Assembly (NCBI GenBank): GCA_947095535.1
Contig: OX352774.1
Location: forward strand, 35,418,496 to 35,482,495
Length of the DNA: 64,000 nucleotides
Direction: 5' to 3'
Source of the DNA: Poecilobothrus nobilitatus
Lineage: Eukaryota; Arthropoda; Insecta; Diptera; Dolichopodidae
Shown: positions 37,501 through 51,000 of the stretch, piece by piece
How positions within the stretch are numbered: position 1 is the first letter of the stretch
Layout of the letters: each line of letters begins with the position of its first letter
The notes under the pieces: generated by a model
What the model was told of the DNA's origin: nothing
Databases searched by the model: none
The model's input: only the letters and a program-made list of their open reading frames with translations
Made by a program: the position numbers and the translations under genes

Positions 37501-40137
37501 GACGTAGAAGTATTAAATAAATCCGAAAATTTTCATAATTGGCAGTGCTGTTATCAAGAAATTAAACGTCCAATTGTAGGTGAATTTATTGATAAAAATT
37601 ACATGTAAGTAAAGTATAAGAATGTATTAGTTATTATAATAAAATTAGTAAAGTACATGCAAATGTATTTGTAATTGTCAAAATTTTAAAAATAAATTGC
37701 GCGGTCGAATTTTTAAAATTCATAAGAATATACATATGTACTTAATTCAATATATGTACTTAATTATCGTATATTTGATCTATTTATACCTGTACGATAG
37801 TCTCAGTTTTATTAACATTGCTCCTTCGTTTGTAGCATCGCGAAATAAATCCGTTGGATATAGACTCAAATGTATTGATTGGATCAGAATCGAAAAATTA
37901 GACGATTAAGCATTGTCTGTCCGTCCGCCCGTCTATCAGTCGGCACGATAACTCAAAACCTAAGAAAGCTAGAGTCTTAAAATTAACAGAAAATACTTTT
38001 GGATCAATTTCTAGGTTTTCTTTTTTTTTTGTTGAGATCGCAGCAAAACTTAGAGTAGTTCTGGAACAACTAACTTTTAAATTTCGATTTTTTTCGAACA
38101 AAATTTCTGGATAATAAAAATTTATTTGTATTTTTTGCTTTTTCTTTGTTTTTTTTTGTGCTTTTGCATGTATCAATATTAAAAATTGGGCAGGATGATG
38201 GATGAGTAATACAAAAAGAAAAATCATCCTTTTTTTTTAAAAATATTTTTAGCGAAAACATTTTTTTTCCTTATCTATTTTAATTTAACTGAATTTAAAC
38301 TTATGTATATACAATAAATTGGAAATTTAAAATAACATCTTATTTTATTCAATTATAGTTTAGAAGAATGTATAAACTTCAAAGGAAAAGTGGTGCTGAA
38401 TTCTACCATTGATTTCATTATAGTAAAATGTGAAAATCCTATAACAAAGAAAAAATATGAAAATGGGCATGTTTTAATTCCACAAAAGGCAGATGTAGTG
38501 GAAAGATTCGAATCATATGATAAAAGTAAACATAAACCAATTAGCGTATTTATGATTGGTATTGACAGTATGTCAAGAGCAAATTTAATACGTGGAATGC
38601 CAAATACATTAGAATTTCTATATGGAAAAGATCAACAATGGTTTGACATGGAAGGATATAATAAAGTAAGTGTTTATAGTTTGTTAAATATATCTTCGTA
38701 ATTATACAAAATAATAACTTATAGAATTTCAAAATTTAGATACTATGATTATTAAAATCATAGTATTATAATGGATCCTTTTTATGCATTTTAATATTAG
38801 CTTTTAATCTCTTTATTTTGACAAAAGTCGATTTAGTTTTTATGCCAAAATTTCTTTAAATGTAATATCTATTTATTTTTTAGATTGGCGACAATACCTT
38901 ACCAAATCTGATGGCACTTTTAGCTGGTTACAATTTACAATCTAATAAAGAACTGTGCAACGGAGAAGAAATCGGTGGTATTGACAAGTGTCCATTTGTT
39001 TGGAAACTATTCAAAAAATATGGTTTTGCAACTGCTTATGCTGAGGATGATTATAAAAGTGTAATTGCTACATTTGATTATTTACAATATGGTTTTAAAG
39101 AAAAACCAACCGATTATTATTTAAGACCTTTTCTATTGGCAACAACAGAACATTTACAAATTCTGGAAAGGGATATGCAATCTGTTTGTATTGGGCCCAG
39201 ACATCAATCAGAATATGTTTTAAATTTTGGTATGGAATTTGTTAAACGTTTCAAAAATAAACCATATTTTGGTTTATTATGGTTCAATTTATTTAGTCAT
39301 GATGGATTTGATTTCAGTTCTGAAATGGACTTTAAATTATTAGAATATTTTAAAGAATTGAAACGTTCTGGTATTATGGATGAATCAATAATTATTTTTA
39401 TTAGTGATCATGGTATGAGATGGGGTAGTGGTAATAATTTTTATGAAGAAAGATTACCATTTCTTTACATATGGCTACCGAAATGGTTTAGAGCTGAGCA
39501 TCCTGATATTGAAGAATCATTAACAATTAATCAAAATCGTTTAATAAATCCATTTGACATGCATATGACGTTAAAAAATATTCTTGAATTATCTGGCAGA
39601 ATTCCAGATAGAGAAAATTATGGAAAATTGGAACAAGCTAAAGATTGTAAAAAATGTCAAAGTGTATTTAAAGAAATACCATCAAATCGTACTTGTTCTG
39701 AAATTGAAATTGATGATCATTGGTGTACATGTAATCCATTCGAAACAGTTAATCCAAATGAAAATATCATACAAGAAATCGGTATATTTGTAGTCAAATA
39801 TATAAACGATTTGATAAGAAATCATAATAATAGTGATATAAGAAGTTTATGTAGAACAGATATTCAACTTGAAAGTATTGATGAAGCGTATAATATATTA
39901 CCATTAAATGAAAATGATATTGACATAAAAGCATTTCGTATTGTATTTTCTACAAAAGCTATAGGACATAATGAAAATGGGAAATTTTTAGCAACTGTCC
40001 GAATTAATTTTAAAACTGAAAAATTTGAATTAAGTGGTGATATTAGTCGTTTGAATACATATGACGATAATGCATTTTGTGCAACTGTAAGAGATGCAAA
40101 AAAATTTTGTTTCTGTTATATAAAAGACAAAAATTAA
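34508..40137 (+). CDS. Gene C: complete DUF229 family type II membrane protein (721 aa)
   Basis: Exons 34508..34781, 37274..37604, 38359..38665 and 38884..40137; all introns GT-AG with phases 1, 2, 0. The N-terminal tail (1-48) is short and polar; one membrane segment spans about residues 50-64 (LIILFIIVLVLYI). Exon 2 has ERNCKIPNIDPFDPN and WQCCYQ, the N-terminal cysteine motif of the family. Exon 3 gives MIGIDSMSRANLIRGMP (Asp271). Exon 4 starts IGDNTLPNL (predicted nucleophile Thr309), then LFSHDG (His443) and ISDHGMRWG (Asp479, His480), followed by CKKCQ and HWCTC. It differs from A and B by Leu for Phe after the threonine. Polyadenylation signal candidate AATAAA at 40407, conserved in gene D. 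A membrane-anchored hydrolase-fold protein with unknown substrate. Confidence 0.92.
34951..35105. mobile_element. 155-bp MITE in gene C intron 1, TTA target duplication
   Basis: Inverted ends AGTAGGGTATACATTAT ... ATAATGTATACCCTACT, flanked by TTA at 34948..34950 and 35106..35108. Gene D intron 1 has the uninterrupted site (TTAATTACTTAATAAAGC, 45481..). The 3-bp TWA-type duplication suggests a PIF/Harbinger MITE. Confidence 0.85.
35150..35345 (-). repeat. F1 repeat fragment in gene C intron 1
   Basis: Reverse-oriented F1 module (CTGTAAAATTTTGGTTGG, GAGTAGCTGTCATACAA, ATGGAAACAGCATATATAGT). A matching fragment in the same place in gene D intron 1 (45537..45745) shows that it was present before the C/D duplication. 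Confidence 0.7.
37784..38005 (-). repeat. F1 repeat fragment in gene C intron 2
   Basis: Runs from TACCTGTACGATAG to GTCCGTCCGCCCGTC and ACGATAACTCAAAACCTAAG, the tail part of F1 in reverse. It makes up about a quarter of the 754-bp intron 2. Open frames over it are not genes. Confidence 0.65.
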
Positions 40138-40439
40138 TGATAAATGTCTGAAAAATTAAGTAAAATATAAAAATTATTATGATGTACTTATGATTATTGA
40201 AATTTATCATATTTACAACATATTTTTTGAATATTGGCCTTACTTTGAAACATATTTTTAAATATAACAAAATATACTACAGCATCAAAACTACAATAAC
40301 TAACTGAACTGCTTTTATCGAAAGTGGTAGAGAAGTTCATTTCTTTGGATGTTGAGATATTTAGTTTAAGTTTTGTAAATTTAAATATAGTGCAATAATT
40401 TATTAAAATAAAGTAACAAACTTATCAAATCGATATACT

Positions 40440-41340
40440 TTTCTCTTCTTATAGGCCTGGTCATGTTTATTTGACTAAAATTTTATTGTCTCTACCTATT
40501 GGTTTTCATTTTCCTAATAAAAGAAGCACTTTAAACTTTACATTTTCCTCCATGAATGTTTGTAACATTTATAAAGTTCATTCCTTTGTGATCTCATCTA
40601 AAGTATCTTCAGTTAGAGTATGTTTTTTCCTTCAAAATTTTTCTTTGTGTTTCTAATTTTATTTTATAAAAAATACTCTATTAAATCAAAGTCTTCTCTA
40701 GTTTCAATTCATTAGATGAAACTTTTTCAGCAGTTCTTAATAATATCAAAATAACCCTGGGTTGTATAAAGTTGGTTCTTCTTTCTTATTGTAAATTTCA
40801 TAACTACGAAATTGCTATCATTTGGAAGAAATGAAGTCCCGACAAAATAAATTTGTGGTCTTTCACATTTATGTTGTTGCCAACAGATTGTACAATTTTT
40901 AGCCACAATAACGCAAGTTTTATGCTCCGATTTTGTCCAGTGCATATGACACTGTAAGTAATGACATAATCTCGTATTGTCATGTTTTCAATAAATTTCA
41001 GGCAACAAAAAGCTACCTGTTGAGAACCTGTGAATGCTGTATTTTTTTCCTATGCATATATCAACTTTGTCATTATGAAAGTTATGAAAACCTTCAATGA
41101 GGGCATTCATATTTCGCTTATGCTACCGAAATGGATAATTTTTCGATATGAAATTGATTTTTGTAAATCAAAAGGTTAAATATTTGTTTAGATTTCTTTT
41201 AATTAAATTTTGGTCATATTCAATGATTTCCTGGCCAGCTCATTGTTTATTAAATATATGTTGCTCCACTAAGTTATCTTTTTCTGCAGAATCGGATGTA
41301 TGGGGAATGAAACCCCAAATTGAAATTGATTTTATAAATT
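40440..41340 (-). pseudogene. DUF7869-like transposon-associated pseudogene, copy 1
   Basis: On the minus strand, broken frames combine into a recognisable order: EVAFCCLKFIEN-like, then YSD-type segment with CTGQNRSIKLALLWLK, then IDHKFILSG, FLPNDSNFVVMK, and LYTTQGYFDIIKNC. This S/D-x-C-x-G-Q-N-R ... GHSxLPND ... pattern is typical of DUF7869-type proteins common in insect genomes and thought to belong to mobile elements. At least one frameshift lies between the GQNR and LPND blocks and several stops occur, so it is dead. The assignment is from remembered family patterns, not a search. Confidence 0.5.
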
Positions 41341-42284
41341 TCTCTATAAATTTCTTCTTTAACAAATTTTTTTTTTTTTATTTATATATTATAATTTATT
41401 TTTAAGGTAAAAATGGCAAACAAAAAACCTTTTCTGACTTAAAATTTAAATAAAAATACCTAACCCTAACCTAAAAATACTCCATGGAAAATATAACTTG
41501 GAAATCCTCCAAGTTCAAATTTTATTGCTGGAATGATATTTTCAGCTTTTATGTAATATCTTTGGCCTCTATTTCTCGCTCTCTCTGGTTTTTTCTTTTT
41601 TTTTTTAAATTTCGAATAAATTTTGTACATAAACGCTTTTCCTCGTATGCATTTTAAGTGCACCTACTAACTCTAAGTAAAATAAATTTACCACGTAAAC
41701 ATTTGTTTTAAAATTAATGAAGTATGTATATATAAGAAGTTTTTAAAATCGAAATGGCTGGAGTAGAGTTTAATAATCTCCATTCTCCATGATATTAGAA
41801 TTAGCTTTTCGAAATTCACATTTGAATGAAAGTTAATTTTCTGAATTTTACTGGAGACCAGAGTTAACGAGTTTTACAAATGTCATACAGTCTTATGAAA
41901 TGTCATTATTGTTTTTATATTTTTCAATAATTTTTAATTTTAAAAGTAACAAATTTATTAAAGAAGATTTTTATGAAGTTGTTATTTTATTTATTTTTGT
42001 TTTAATCATTCATTTATTTAGTACTATAGATAAAAAGCCCATTATACGACAATTTGTAAATAACAAAACAGACTTTCTTTATGAATCTACCAAAATTCAT
42101 TTAATCTTAATATATTTAATCAAATATAATAGGTGTATTAGATTAAGATAGAAGTAAAAATTTTTTACAAAAAAAGTACAAAATTCTTCCATTCAAATTA
42201 AATTTCTAAACGAATTTATTCAATTTACTCAACTTTTACTCAGTACATGTAGGTACATCTTTAAGTAAAAGAACTAAAAGAAAC

Positions 42285-42565
42285 TGTTAACACATGTAAA
42301 AATATATTACCTATACTGGAGCTTTAATTTTTATGTCTTGTCGAAGAAAAATGTGAAACTAAAAATAGCAAATTTTCAATTATTAAGCCCTAATAGCTCA
42401 AAAACAGGGGGTGGTCGAAAAAAATTTTCTGAGGAAACTTATACTAATTCTAAAAGTTTTTTTTACCGCAAATTTTGAAGTCCCTATTTAAAAGCTTGCC
42501 GGAGTTATGAAGGTAGAAAAATCATGCAAAATTTGGTTTTCAGATAACGGTAAATTTAAATACTA
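42285..42565 (-). repeat. F2 repeat fragment in the C-D spacer
   Basis: Reverse-oriented F2: GTTAACACATGTAAAAATAT, TGGAGCTTTAATTTTTATGT, AGGGGGTGGTCGAAAAAAAT and CAGATAACGGTAAATTTAAA. It is duplicated at 61615..61865. Confidence 0.7.
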
Positions 42566-42663
42566 AATTTTAAATATATAATATTATAATGTAAATATAT
42601 AAATATTTTATTTATAAATATTTTTTATGAATTGGTTTTAATACAAAAATTATAGAAAATGAC

Positions 42664-44003
42664 ATGAAACCAAAAACGTAAACAAAAAACTTTATCAATT
42701 TTAGAAAAATTAAAAATATTGCATGCCTTGGAAAAGGGAGTTAGGGGTCTAGATTTAGCTATTAAATATGGGATCGTAAAGTCTACATTTATGATATTAA
42801 AAAAAAGAGAAAAATAAGAAGATAACTGGCATATGTGCTTCTTTATTTTTCATATTTTATCCTAATTGCTATTTTTAGTCAAGCTGAAGCAAATCAATAA
42901 CAGAACCCAATTACGAAGCCGGAAAACTATGCAATCTGGAGAATATAATGAGGTTGAAAAAAAGTTGTACATGGTTTGAGCGTAAACGTGCTAGACACAT
43001 CCCTATATCCAGAGATATCTTATGCGAAAAAGCAAAATACAAATTCAAAAAGCAATATGGAGATACAAAAACTTTTAAAGCAAGTGAAGTTTTAAAATCT
43101 GTGGCGCAACATTGTCTAGCCAACCAGAACTTATACCAACTTTTCGCGATAATTTAAAAAACTTAATAGAAAACGAGGATTTATCTGATAGTCAAATATA
43201 CTACAATGCAGATGAATCAGGAGTTTTTTACAAAATGGTTCCAACTAAAACTCTCCTTCATTCAAAAGAAAAAAAGAAAAGGTAATGTTTCTTTGTTGTA
43301 CAAATGGAACAGGAGATCATAAATTAAGAATTCTTGTAGTGGGACTAAAAAACCACATTCCTTTAAAAATAAATTACCACCGGTGGAGTATTATTACTCC
43401 AAAAACGCCTGGATGACAACACATTTATTTTCCGAATGGTTTTTAAGATCTTTTGTTGCACAAGTACATCCAATACTATCCCACAAAAAGTAACATAATA
43501 ACATCCCACAAAAAGTTATACTTCTCGTTGATAACGCTAGATGCCATGCCAATTAATTGAATATTAAAATTATATAACTTGTTTGAAGAAAAATGGACTT
43601 CCGAAGATAACATTCGTAGCCACATTATCCCAAAGAATATCTAGTTCAATAAACATACATGAAGAAACATTTTTTGTTATGCAAGAGATAAATAACACAA
43701 TGCATGTAAATATTAATGAGAATGAAACTGAAGACTGGTTTGATGAAAATATGGAAAATACTGATAATTTCTTATTGCGATACTCATCAACTATAGTGAT
43801 GACTTTGATGAAGAAATTAAGCAATAACCTTCTAGTAAAATAAAAAAAGCAGAAGCAGTTCAAAATTTCAATAATGTTATATAGTGGGCTGAATAAGAAA
43901 ATATAGATTTGGAGAAAACTATATTGTTAAAAGAACTGAGAACTTGGCGTTCGCACAAACTATTAAAAAAAATCTAGGAAGTATTATACGATATTTTCCG
44001 CTA
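42664..44003 (+). pseudogene. Tigger/pogo-type (Tc1-mariner superfamily) transposase pseudogene, copy 1
   Basis: Domain order is that of a Tigger transposase: psq/CENP-B type helix-turn-helix (LSILEKLKILHALEKGVRGL, then KYGIVKSTFMILKKREK, 42686..42814), second DNA-binding block (WFERKRARHIPISRDIL, 42970..43070), first catalytic Asp in YYNADESGVFYK (43208), AWMTTHLFSEWFLR (43410), second Asp in LLVDNARCHA (43520), and a C-terminal KAEAVQNFNNVI ... LLKELRTWRSHKLLKK. There is a frameshift at about 42970, an in-frame TAA at 42815, and loss of the block carrying the third Asp. All breaks are shared with the copy at 61967. Confidence 0.85.
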
Positions 44004-44359
44004 AGCAGTTAAATTAATTTATATTTGTTTTTTTTTTAAATCATCAATTCAACTTAAAATTGATTTTCGAACATTTAATATAATGTACACTAATTTGAAG
44101 TTACTACCTTTTGTTATATTCCTAATTTTGTTTTTAAATAAACGAATTATGAATTTAAATTTAAACTTTTTACTTTCAAAATTTAGCCATTTTTTCTTAA
44201 CTTCCATTAATCTGAATTTTTTTTTTTTTTTATGCAATAATCTTAATCTAGGAATATGTTTCCTTGTACTAAAAAGTAGTTGAGATTAAATTGGACGGGA
44301 TAGGAACGGAAAAATGCGAATAAAGGAGAATGAGACAGTAATTGCGTCATAAATTTGTT

Positions 44360-44745
44360 AAGATTCATTATGAATTTGTGCAAATTGTAAATCAAAAATC
44401 GTCAGCTTTTGGAAACACAGAGGATGGTAATAGGTTCCACATTTTTGCAGTTCTGACAACAAACGAATTGCTATAACCAGTAAAAGAGAGAAAGAGCTCC
44501 AATATTACGACAAATGCCAAGCGAAGTGAGACAAGCAGTCTCAACGGAGTCGCCAATAAAACGAATAGCGTGGTTTTAGGTTAGGATCGAGGTAATTCAA
44601 TAAAGTAAGTGATGTGCCAGCGCATATATGGGAGTTGTACTCCATCTTAGGTCGTATATAAGCCTTATAGATATTAAACAAGTCCCTGGATGAAAAATAT
44701 GTCTTGCATCTAAAGAGAATTATCTGATTCGATACAATATACAAT
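44360..44745 (-). pseudogene. Non-LTR retrotransposon C-terminal fragment
   Basis: Minus-strand frames read DLFNIYKAYIRPKMEYNSHI (44670 region), then RFIGDSVETACLTSLGICRN, then RTAKMWNLLPSSVFPK, the well-known end of jockey-clade-like reverse transcriptase proteins. The pieces are in different frames, so the copy is dead. It is duplicated at 63663..64000 and lies just upstream of gene D. Confidence 0.75.
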
Positions 44746-44901
44746 TAATAGTTCGGATTATCGAGAAATTACTGTATATATTTATATATTCAAATTATGT
44801 AAAAAATGAATTTCTTTCGTTAAGAAATATTCTGATAACAAAACAATAAAAAAAAATTATAATTTTTTACTTTCAGAAAATCAATCAGAAAATCTTAATT
44901 A

Positions 44902-45033
44902 TATTTCAAAAAGTGTTTTGTATTTAATTTGTATAGTTGTTTCCTAATTGTAATCGGAATAACAGTGTGAACATTTTTTTTATTATAATAAAGTATTTTT
45001 TATTTAGAAAAAAACAAAAAAAAATTATACGCA
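44902..45033 (+). promoter_or_regulatory. Conserved 5' leader/promoter-proximal block of gene D
   Basis: Counterpart of 34375..34507, with TATTTCAAAAAGTGTTTT, GTAATCGGAATAACAGTGTG and AATAAAGTATTTTTTATTTA conserved. Similarity to gene C fades beyond about 44820, marking the likely 5' edge of the ancestral duplicated unit. Confidence 0.5.
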
Positions 45034-48000
45034 ATGTCAAACAATTATATAAAATTAGATACAGAGTGTGAAAAAAATCGGGTATCACTTTTATCAGATT
45101 CCACTAAACAATATAATGTATCTAATACAAATTTTAATGTTACATCATTATTTAAATTAAAAAGATTATTTAATAAATTAAATGTTATTATATTTTTTAT
45201 AATAATATTAGTTTTATATTTAATTCAAAATGGTATATTAAATAATTTTAATGGAATAAAAAAAATGTCATCTAATAAAAATTTGAAAATTGATAATATT
45301 TCAAATGGTATAACATATTTTGGATAATATTTTAAAATAATATATTAATAACTTTTAGAAAAAATATAAAAATAAAATTTATTATACATACTCATAAGTC
45401 ATATGAAAATAATTCAAGGGTTTGGTTAGTTTAACACAACATGTTAGGGTAGTTGCGAAATTTACATATATACTCATATCTTAATTACTTAATAAAGCTA
45501 AACATGTGATATGTTATAAAATATATGAATCAATTCTTATATGGCGACAAAATCTGTAAAATTTGGTTGGTTTGACGCATTGTAATCGAGTAGCTGATAA
45601 ATTTACATAAATATATCGCGGTATACTTAATTAAGTTTTAATTAAGTCTAGTTTTTCTTAAAAGATCAATATATTTTATGAAAGCAGCATATTATATTAT
45701 GTTCATGCGAATATTCTAGAGTTAATACAGTCAACTAAACATTGACATTCGTCCTTATTGATTTTATAAAATATATGCCATAAACATACATATCTATACT
45801 AATATATTTTTATGATCGATTGTTTAATGATATTTTGTATTCAGAAAATTGAATTCAAAAAACAAAAATTATTTTACATATATAAATTACGCTTTTTTAA
45901 GATTTCTTTTTCCTAGTCAACTTATCATAATTTATTTTAGAAATTTTTGGAATGTTTAATTTACTTTTTAGAACACTTTAAAATTTTTGTTTATACTGCA
46001 ACCAAATTTATGTAATTCACCAGTAATTCATGTTTTTTTAAATGTTTAAAAGTTTCTATACGGCTTCGCAGCAAGGAAATTAAATATCAAATGGCAGTCA
46101 ATATCATGAAATTTATAAAATTAAATAATATTAAAGTAATTTATAAAAACTTTGCTGTTTCCAGACACCACGTATTTTCTGAACTCTTACAAAATATAAT
46201 TTTGAGATTTTGGCATAACTACGTAAAATCTCTGATAAAACCACATAAGTTAGTCTATGTTAAAGTGGCTTCCGAAAAGGCACCCTTAGACTGTATTTGG
46301 TACATTGTGATACCACATAGAAATTTTTCTATCCCACTCGTTAAAATCTATTTGAGCTTAAGCTTGTCCCAAATGGGTGTTTCTTTTGGCTGGGCATGTG
46401 CAAAAGAGGTGAAGATTGTTTCCTCTTCTTCCTTATCTTTGCAGGCTCTACAGTAGAGTTTGCCGATAAGCCAAGTCTTTTGGCATGCTTTCTTATTAGA
46501 GAGTGACCGATGATTATACCCATTATCATAGCAATATCTGCCTTTTAAGAGAAAGCATATCATTAAATCGTTTTCAATCGGTTTTGGGCTATATCAGTCT
46601 TATGATGTTGCACGAGGTCAAGTTTGAGAATTTTTATTTTATATATATTATAGATATTATTTACAATATCCGTTATTTCCTTTCGAAGTAACGTTTTGCT
46701 TGTGGATAGAGCTGCACCTAGTCTTACTTTATCCGTCCGGATTTGTAGCAATTCTTGAAGTTTTTCAGATGTTTCATTTTCCGGAATGTGTGGATCACTA
46801 GATACCCAACAAAAGCTTAATGTTAAACTGCCTGGCCATCGCGTTAAGAAATTTGCGGTTCATTAAAGTCTTTGAGGTTGTATATGTTGATTCCAGTGAT
46901 TTCAACGCCATCTGACGATCTGAGAGTATGCGTACAGTACAGCATAAATTACCTTAATATAATAAATTTTTAAATTTGTAATTTGCAATTTTTTAAAAAA
47001 TCTGTAATCTGGAATTTTTTTTTTCATAAATAGTTTTCCCTAAAAAATCTATAAATCAAAAAAAAAAAAACCATGTAAACATTTTACAATTTTCCTTATA
47101 TATATTTTCCTTTCTTTGAGAAATAACAATAATTTTATTGGTTAGCAAAAATTGTGGGTTTTTAAAATGTGGATCAAAATTTTGAAATTTGAATGATAAA
47201 GAATTAGAAAAATTTAATTACATCTCATATAAAAAGAAATCTTCTAAGAACTTCTAGTACATATATTTGATATTATAGTATTAAAATATTTTAAATTTTC
47301 CTGTAATAAATTTTGAGAAACAGAAAATAAAACTAAAAAATTAATATTTCGAAATTCTTTAAATTTTTTTAAATTTCATAAATGTGATCGTAAAGACAAT
47401 TTTTCTGTATGAATTTGAATTTTTTATATATATAAAAAAACATCAATCATCATAATTAAACTTTTATGTAAGTAAAGTACTTATCTAATATTTTGAAAGT
47501 AAAATTTCATGTAGTTTTTCTAAAACAAATATTTGATAGAAAAAAAATATAAAAATGATAAAAATGATAATATCAAATATCAGTACAAGATATATTTTTT
47601 GTTTTTGAATAAAATTTATTGTAATTTTTGTCAATTATTACCAGTATATAACGTAAGAAAATATACATATAATTTATAAAAAAAAACAGTTTGTCAATTT
47701 GTTTGTTTGATTGTTGGATAACCCCAATACACTGGTCATACAATATTGTAATCAAATTTTAGAGGAATGAATCTCACAATTTGTAGAAGATACTGTTTAC
47801 TATTTTTTCTTTCAATCAATAATAGGTTCGTTGTTCGAATGATTCTTCAAAATTTTTTGTCTAACGAACGGTTCAGTTCCAATAGATTTTATTTTTTTAT
47901 ATAAATCTAAACTTTATCACCCGCCATATTCTTGTAGACTGATCACTGACGCGATGAAAAAATGTATCACGTCACATCTAGTTAAAAATGCATTTCAGGA

Positions 48001-51000
48001 AGACGCACGATAAACATTTTTATTATGTTGGTAGTACTTTAAATTTGAGTGCTGTCAAATGAAAATTTTGTAAAATATTTTTTTTTTGTTTTTTTAGTGC
48101 ATTTCTCTGACACATAAATGTAAATGGCTGTAAATGTCGTAATGGGGAATAACTCTTACGACGTGTGTGGGATTCGAACTCACACTCCCTCGGTGTTTAC
48201 AGCGTATTTTGTACGCTCTTACTCAGTAGGCCACCGAGACCCCCTTTAGTAATATTTAAATGTAAACAATTTATGTATAGGTAAAATTTCTTTTATAAAG
48301 AAGTTATTCTATTTTTGTTTTAAATATGTACATAGTTAGTTCTTGTGTGGATTGTAAAATAAAAATAAAACAATTAATTTTTATCTCATCTGACTCATGG
48401 CGCAGTGGTTAAGTCGCCCACTTTTCAATCGAAGGGTCTTGGGTTCAAAACCCGGTCAGGTCATAAATAAAAAATATGTAGTACTTTTATATCGTAATAA
48501 TGTATATCGATAATTAATAGTAGTAATAATATCAATAATAATATTAATAATAGTAATAGTAATAATAACAAAAATCATAATAATAATAATAGCAATAATA
48601 ATAGTAATAATAATAATAGCTGCTACAGTGGGGCTATCTTTGGTTATCTCATGCAAGTAAGGTGTTATATACTAATTATTATACTAATACCAATTAGTAA
48701 TTATACTAATACCAATTAGTAATTATATACTAATACCAATAATAATAACCGCTACAGTGACAGTGGGGGTTGCCTTCAATAATTACCTTATGTAGTACTA
48801 TATACTACTACTACATATTGTAATTGTTGTGACGGCTTTAGTCACTGTTAGCAAAATAGTAATAATAATAGGCGGATTCACTGTTTCCTTACAGTCCCAC
48901 ACCCAATTCAATGTTTCCGTATCCATCCTATCCTTTCCTATTCCTACTCCCTAGCCAATATACTGCGTTCACAGGTAAGGGTTTCATCCCATTATATTGG
49001 CTAAAGGGGGAGGTGGGTTTAGTCAGTAAGAATCTGACACTACCAAGGGGGAAATTCTTGGTGTCTTTGGAAGACTCCGACCTCCCTTAGGAAAAAAAAA
49101 AAAATTAATTAATGGAAAATTTATAATAAACTTAAATTTGAAAAGAATTTAAAATAATATTCATTAAAAAAAAAACTTAAATAACTACGAATTTGCAGAG
49201 GTGATACCTATCATTGAATTAATTTGCGGTGATAGAAATTAATTGGTATTACTATTGCTTCTTAGGAAAAGTCTTGTGAAAACACCAGACACGATACTTT
49301 CAACAAAAAACCACTTAATTTTGCTATTCACATCATACCAAATTTTGCGAAAAACTGACGTTTGACAGTTTTTTTAGGTAAGGCCATCCGCTTTGTAGCA
49401 TTGTTTAAAAAATTTCAACAATCATTTTTTCGCTTCCCTATACTAAATGGGTTTTATTAACCTTTTCTAAAATTAACCCTTTCTAAAAGATTCTGTTAAA
49501 ACAATTTGTTTTCGATCCATTAAACAAATATCATTTACACGTCAAACATTTTTTTTTTGTCAATATAAATATAATATAATTCCATTTTATAGGAAACTTT
49601 TATGGAGTTTCAGTATCCGTTAACAAATAGATGGAAAAAGTTCGGTGCAGGGTCAACCGTACCATGGTCAGAAGTTCCATTGGGACTTTTACAATTTTTA
49701 GCCTTAAGTTTTAACATTTTTTTTTTTTTTAAATGCTCTCCTCCATATTCACACTTAGAAATTAGTTGCAATTAGAAAAAATGAAAACCTGATATTTAGC
49801 ATGCTGATATCTATTGAATTATCCCTAATCAACTCTACCATGTAGCGTTATCAAGATGGCGAAATACAGCTTATGGAAATTGGTTTACCATGCGCACGTC
49901 CCGTTTGTGGAACCATATACCATCACATGTGTTCTTTAAAATTCATATATGTACGATTTACTTAAGTTTAAGAAAAGTTCAAAATATCCCTCCAAATTTT
50001 CCTACCTATACCCCATATTCCTAAATTTCCCAATTCCAACTTCCCCAAACATCCTTCCCACATCCCTATTCACAAAACCAAGCTGTACATTTATATTAAA
50101 GGTTCCATCCTACATAGTTTGGTTTTAAAAGGGGGATGGTTTTGGTTGGTTAAAGTTTTGCACTGTCCTGAGGAACCACGTGCAGTTCCTCTTGGTGACT
50201 TTTGAGTTTTCAACACTCGTAAAAAAAAACATATATATATAAATAACATAAATTGATTTTATATTAAAAAATCAAAGTTTTACGAAAAAAAAAATTGAAT
50301 TATCACAATTTTTCAACCTAAAAACTTTATAATTTTGCAAGTAACGAGGAACTTTTAAAATACATATTTAAATAAATGGTATTAATCTTTTAATTTTTTG
50401 ATATTTAAAATACCTCAACTTCCTACATAATCGGAAAAAGATATAATTTTTGTTTTAAAAACATATGACACGAAAAACTTTATCTCGAAAACAATTAAAC
50501 ATAGGCTCTCCATTCGTCCCCGACAAATAGTTTGTTTCGAAATTGCTGATTATCCATTTCATGAAAGACCATTGAGAGCCAGACATCTTCTATTTTTTAA
50601 ATTCAAAAATATTAAACTTAAGCATCTTTAGTTTAGGATAGGATATAACAAAAAGTAGAGGATAAAACAAATTAGCTTTTCAGTTTATTTTACAAAAAAA
50701 CTATAAATCTAGACTACAAGGTCTACAAAATAAAGAAAAATACAATATTAGATTGCATTGAAAAAGGGGGATTTCAGTTCTGTTTCGAGAAATTTTAATT
50801 TCTTGCATTATCAAAAAGATAATAGAAAATTAAGATACAATAAGATAAAAGATAAAAGAAAAATTTTCCAGTCATCACTTAAAGAAAAATTAAAATTCTC
50901 TAATCTATTAATGAGTTTTTTTAATAAATTTTTTTCGTTTAACGAAAAAAGACAAATGATAACATTCAATTTTATTGATAATGACATCTTTAATATTGAT

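Larger units (their letters stand above)
39530..44698 (+). repeat. Segmental duplication, copy 1 (gene C 3' end plus spacer)
   Basis: From within exon 4 of gene C through the downstream spacer, this sequence matches 58665..64000 almost base for base. By eye there are only a few substitutions in the shared coding part and one large length difference (net 168 bp, at 60890). Upstream of about 39530 the two genes are clearly more diverged. The copy holds two transposase pseudogenes and a LINE fragment. Confidence 0.85.

Noticed and set aside
39584..39793. 69-aa plus-strand ORF, repeated at 58719..58928
   Set aside because: Out-of-frame shadow within exon 4 of genes C and D.
44083..44283. Overlapping ORFs on both strands, repeated at 63386..63586
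   Set aside because: Low-complexity N/F/L/K frames in AT-rich DNA after the Tigger relic; identical in both copies only because the DNA is duplicated.
48390..48464. Possible functional tRNA gene on the plus strand
   Set aside because: Good B-box but poor acceptor and anticodon pairing; related to the 33943 copy, so treated as a SINE head.
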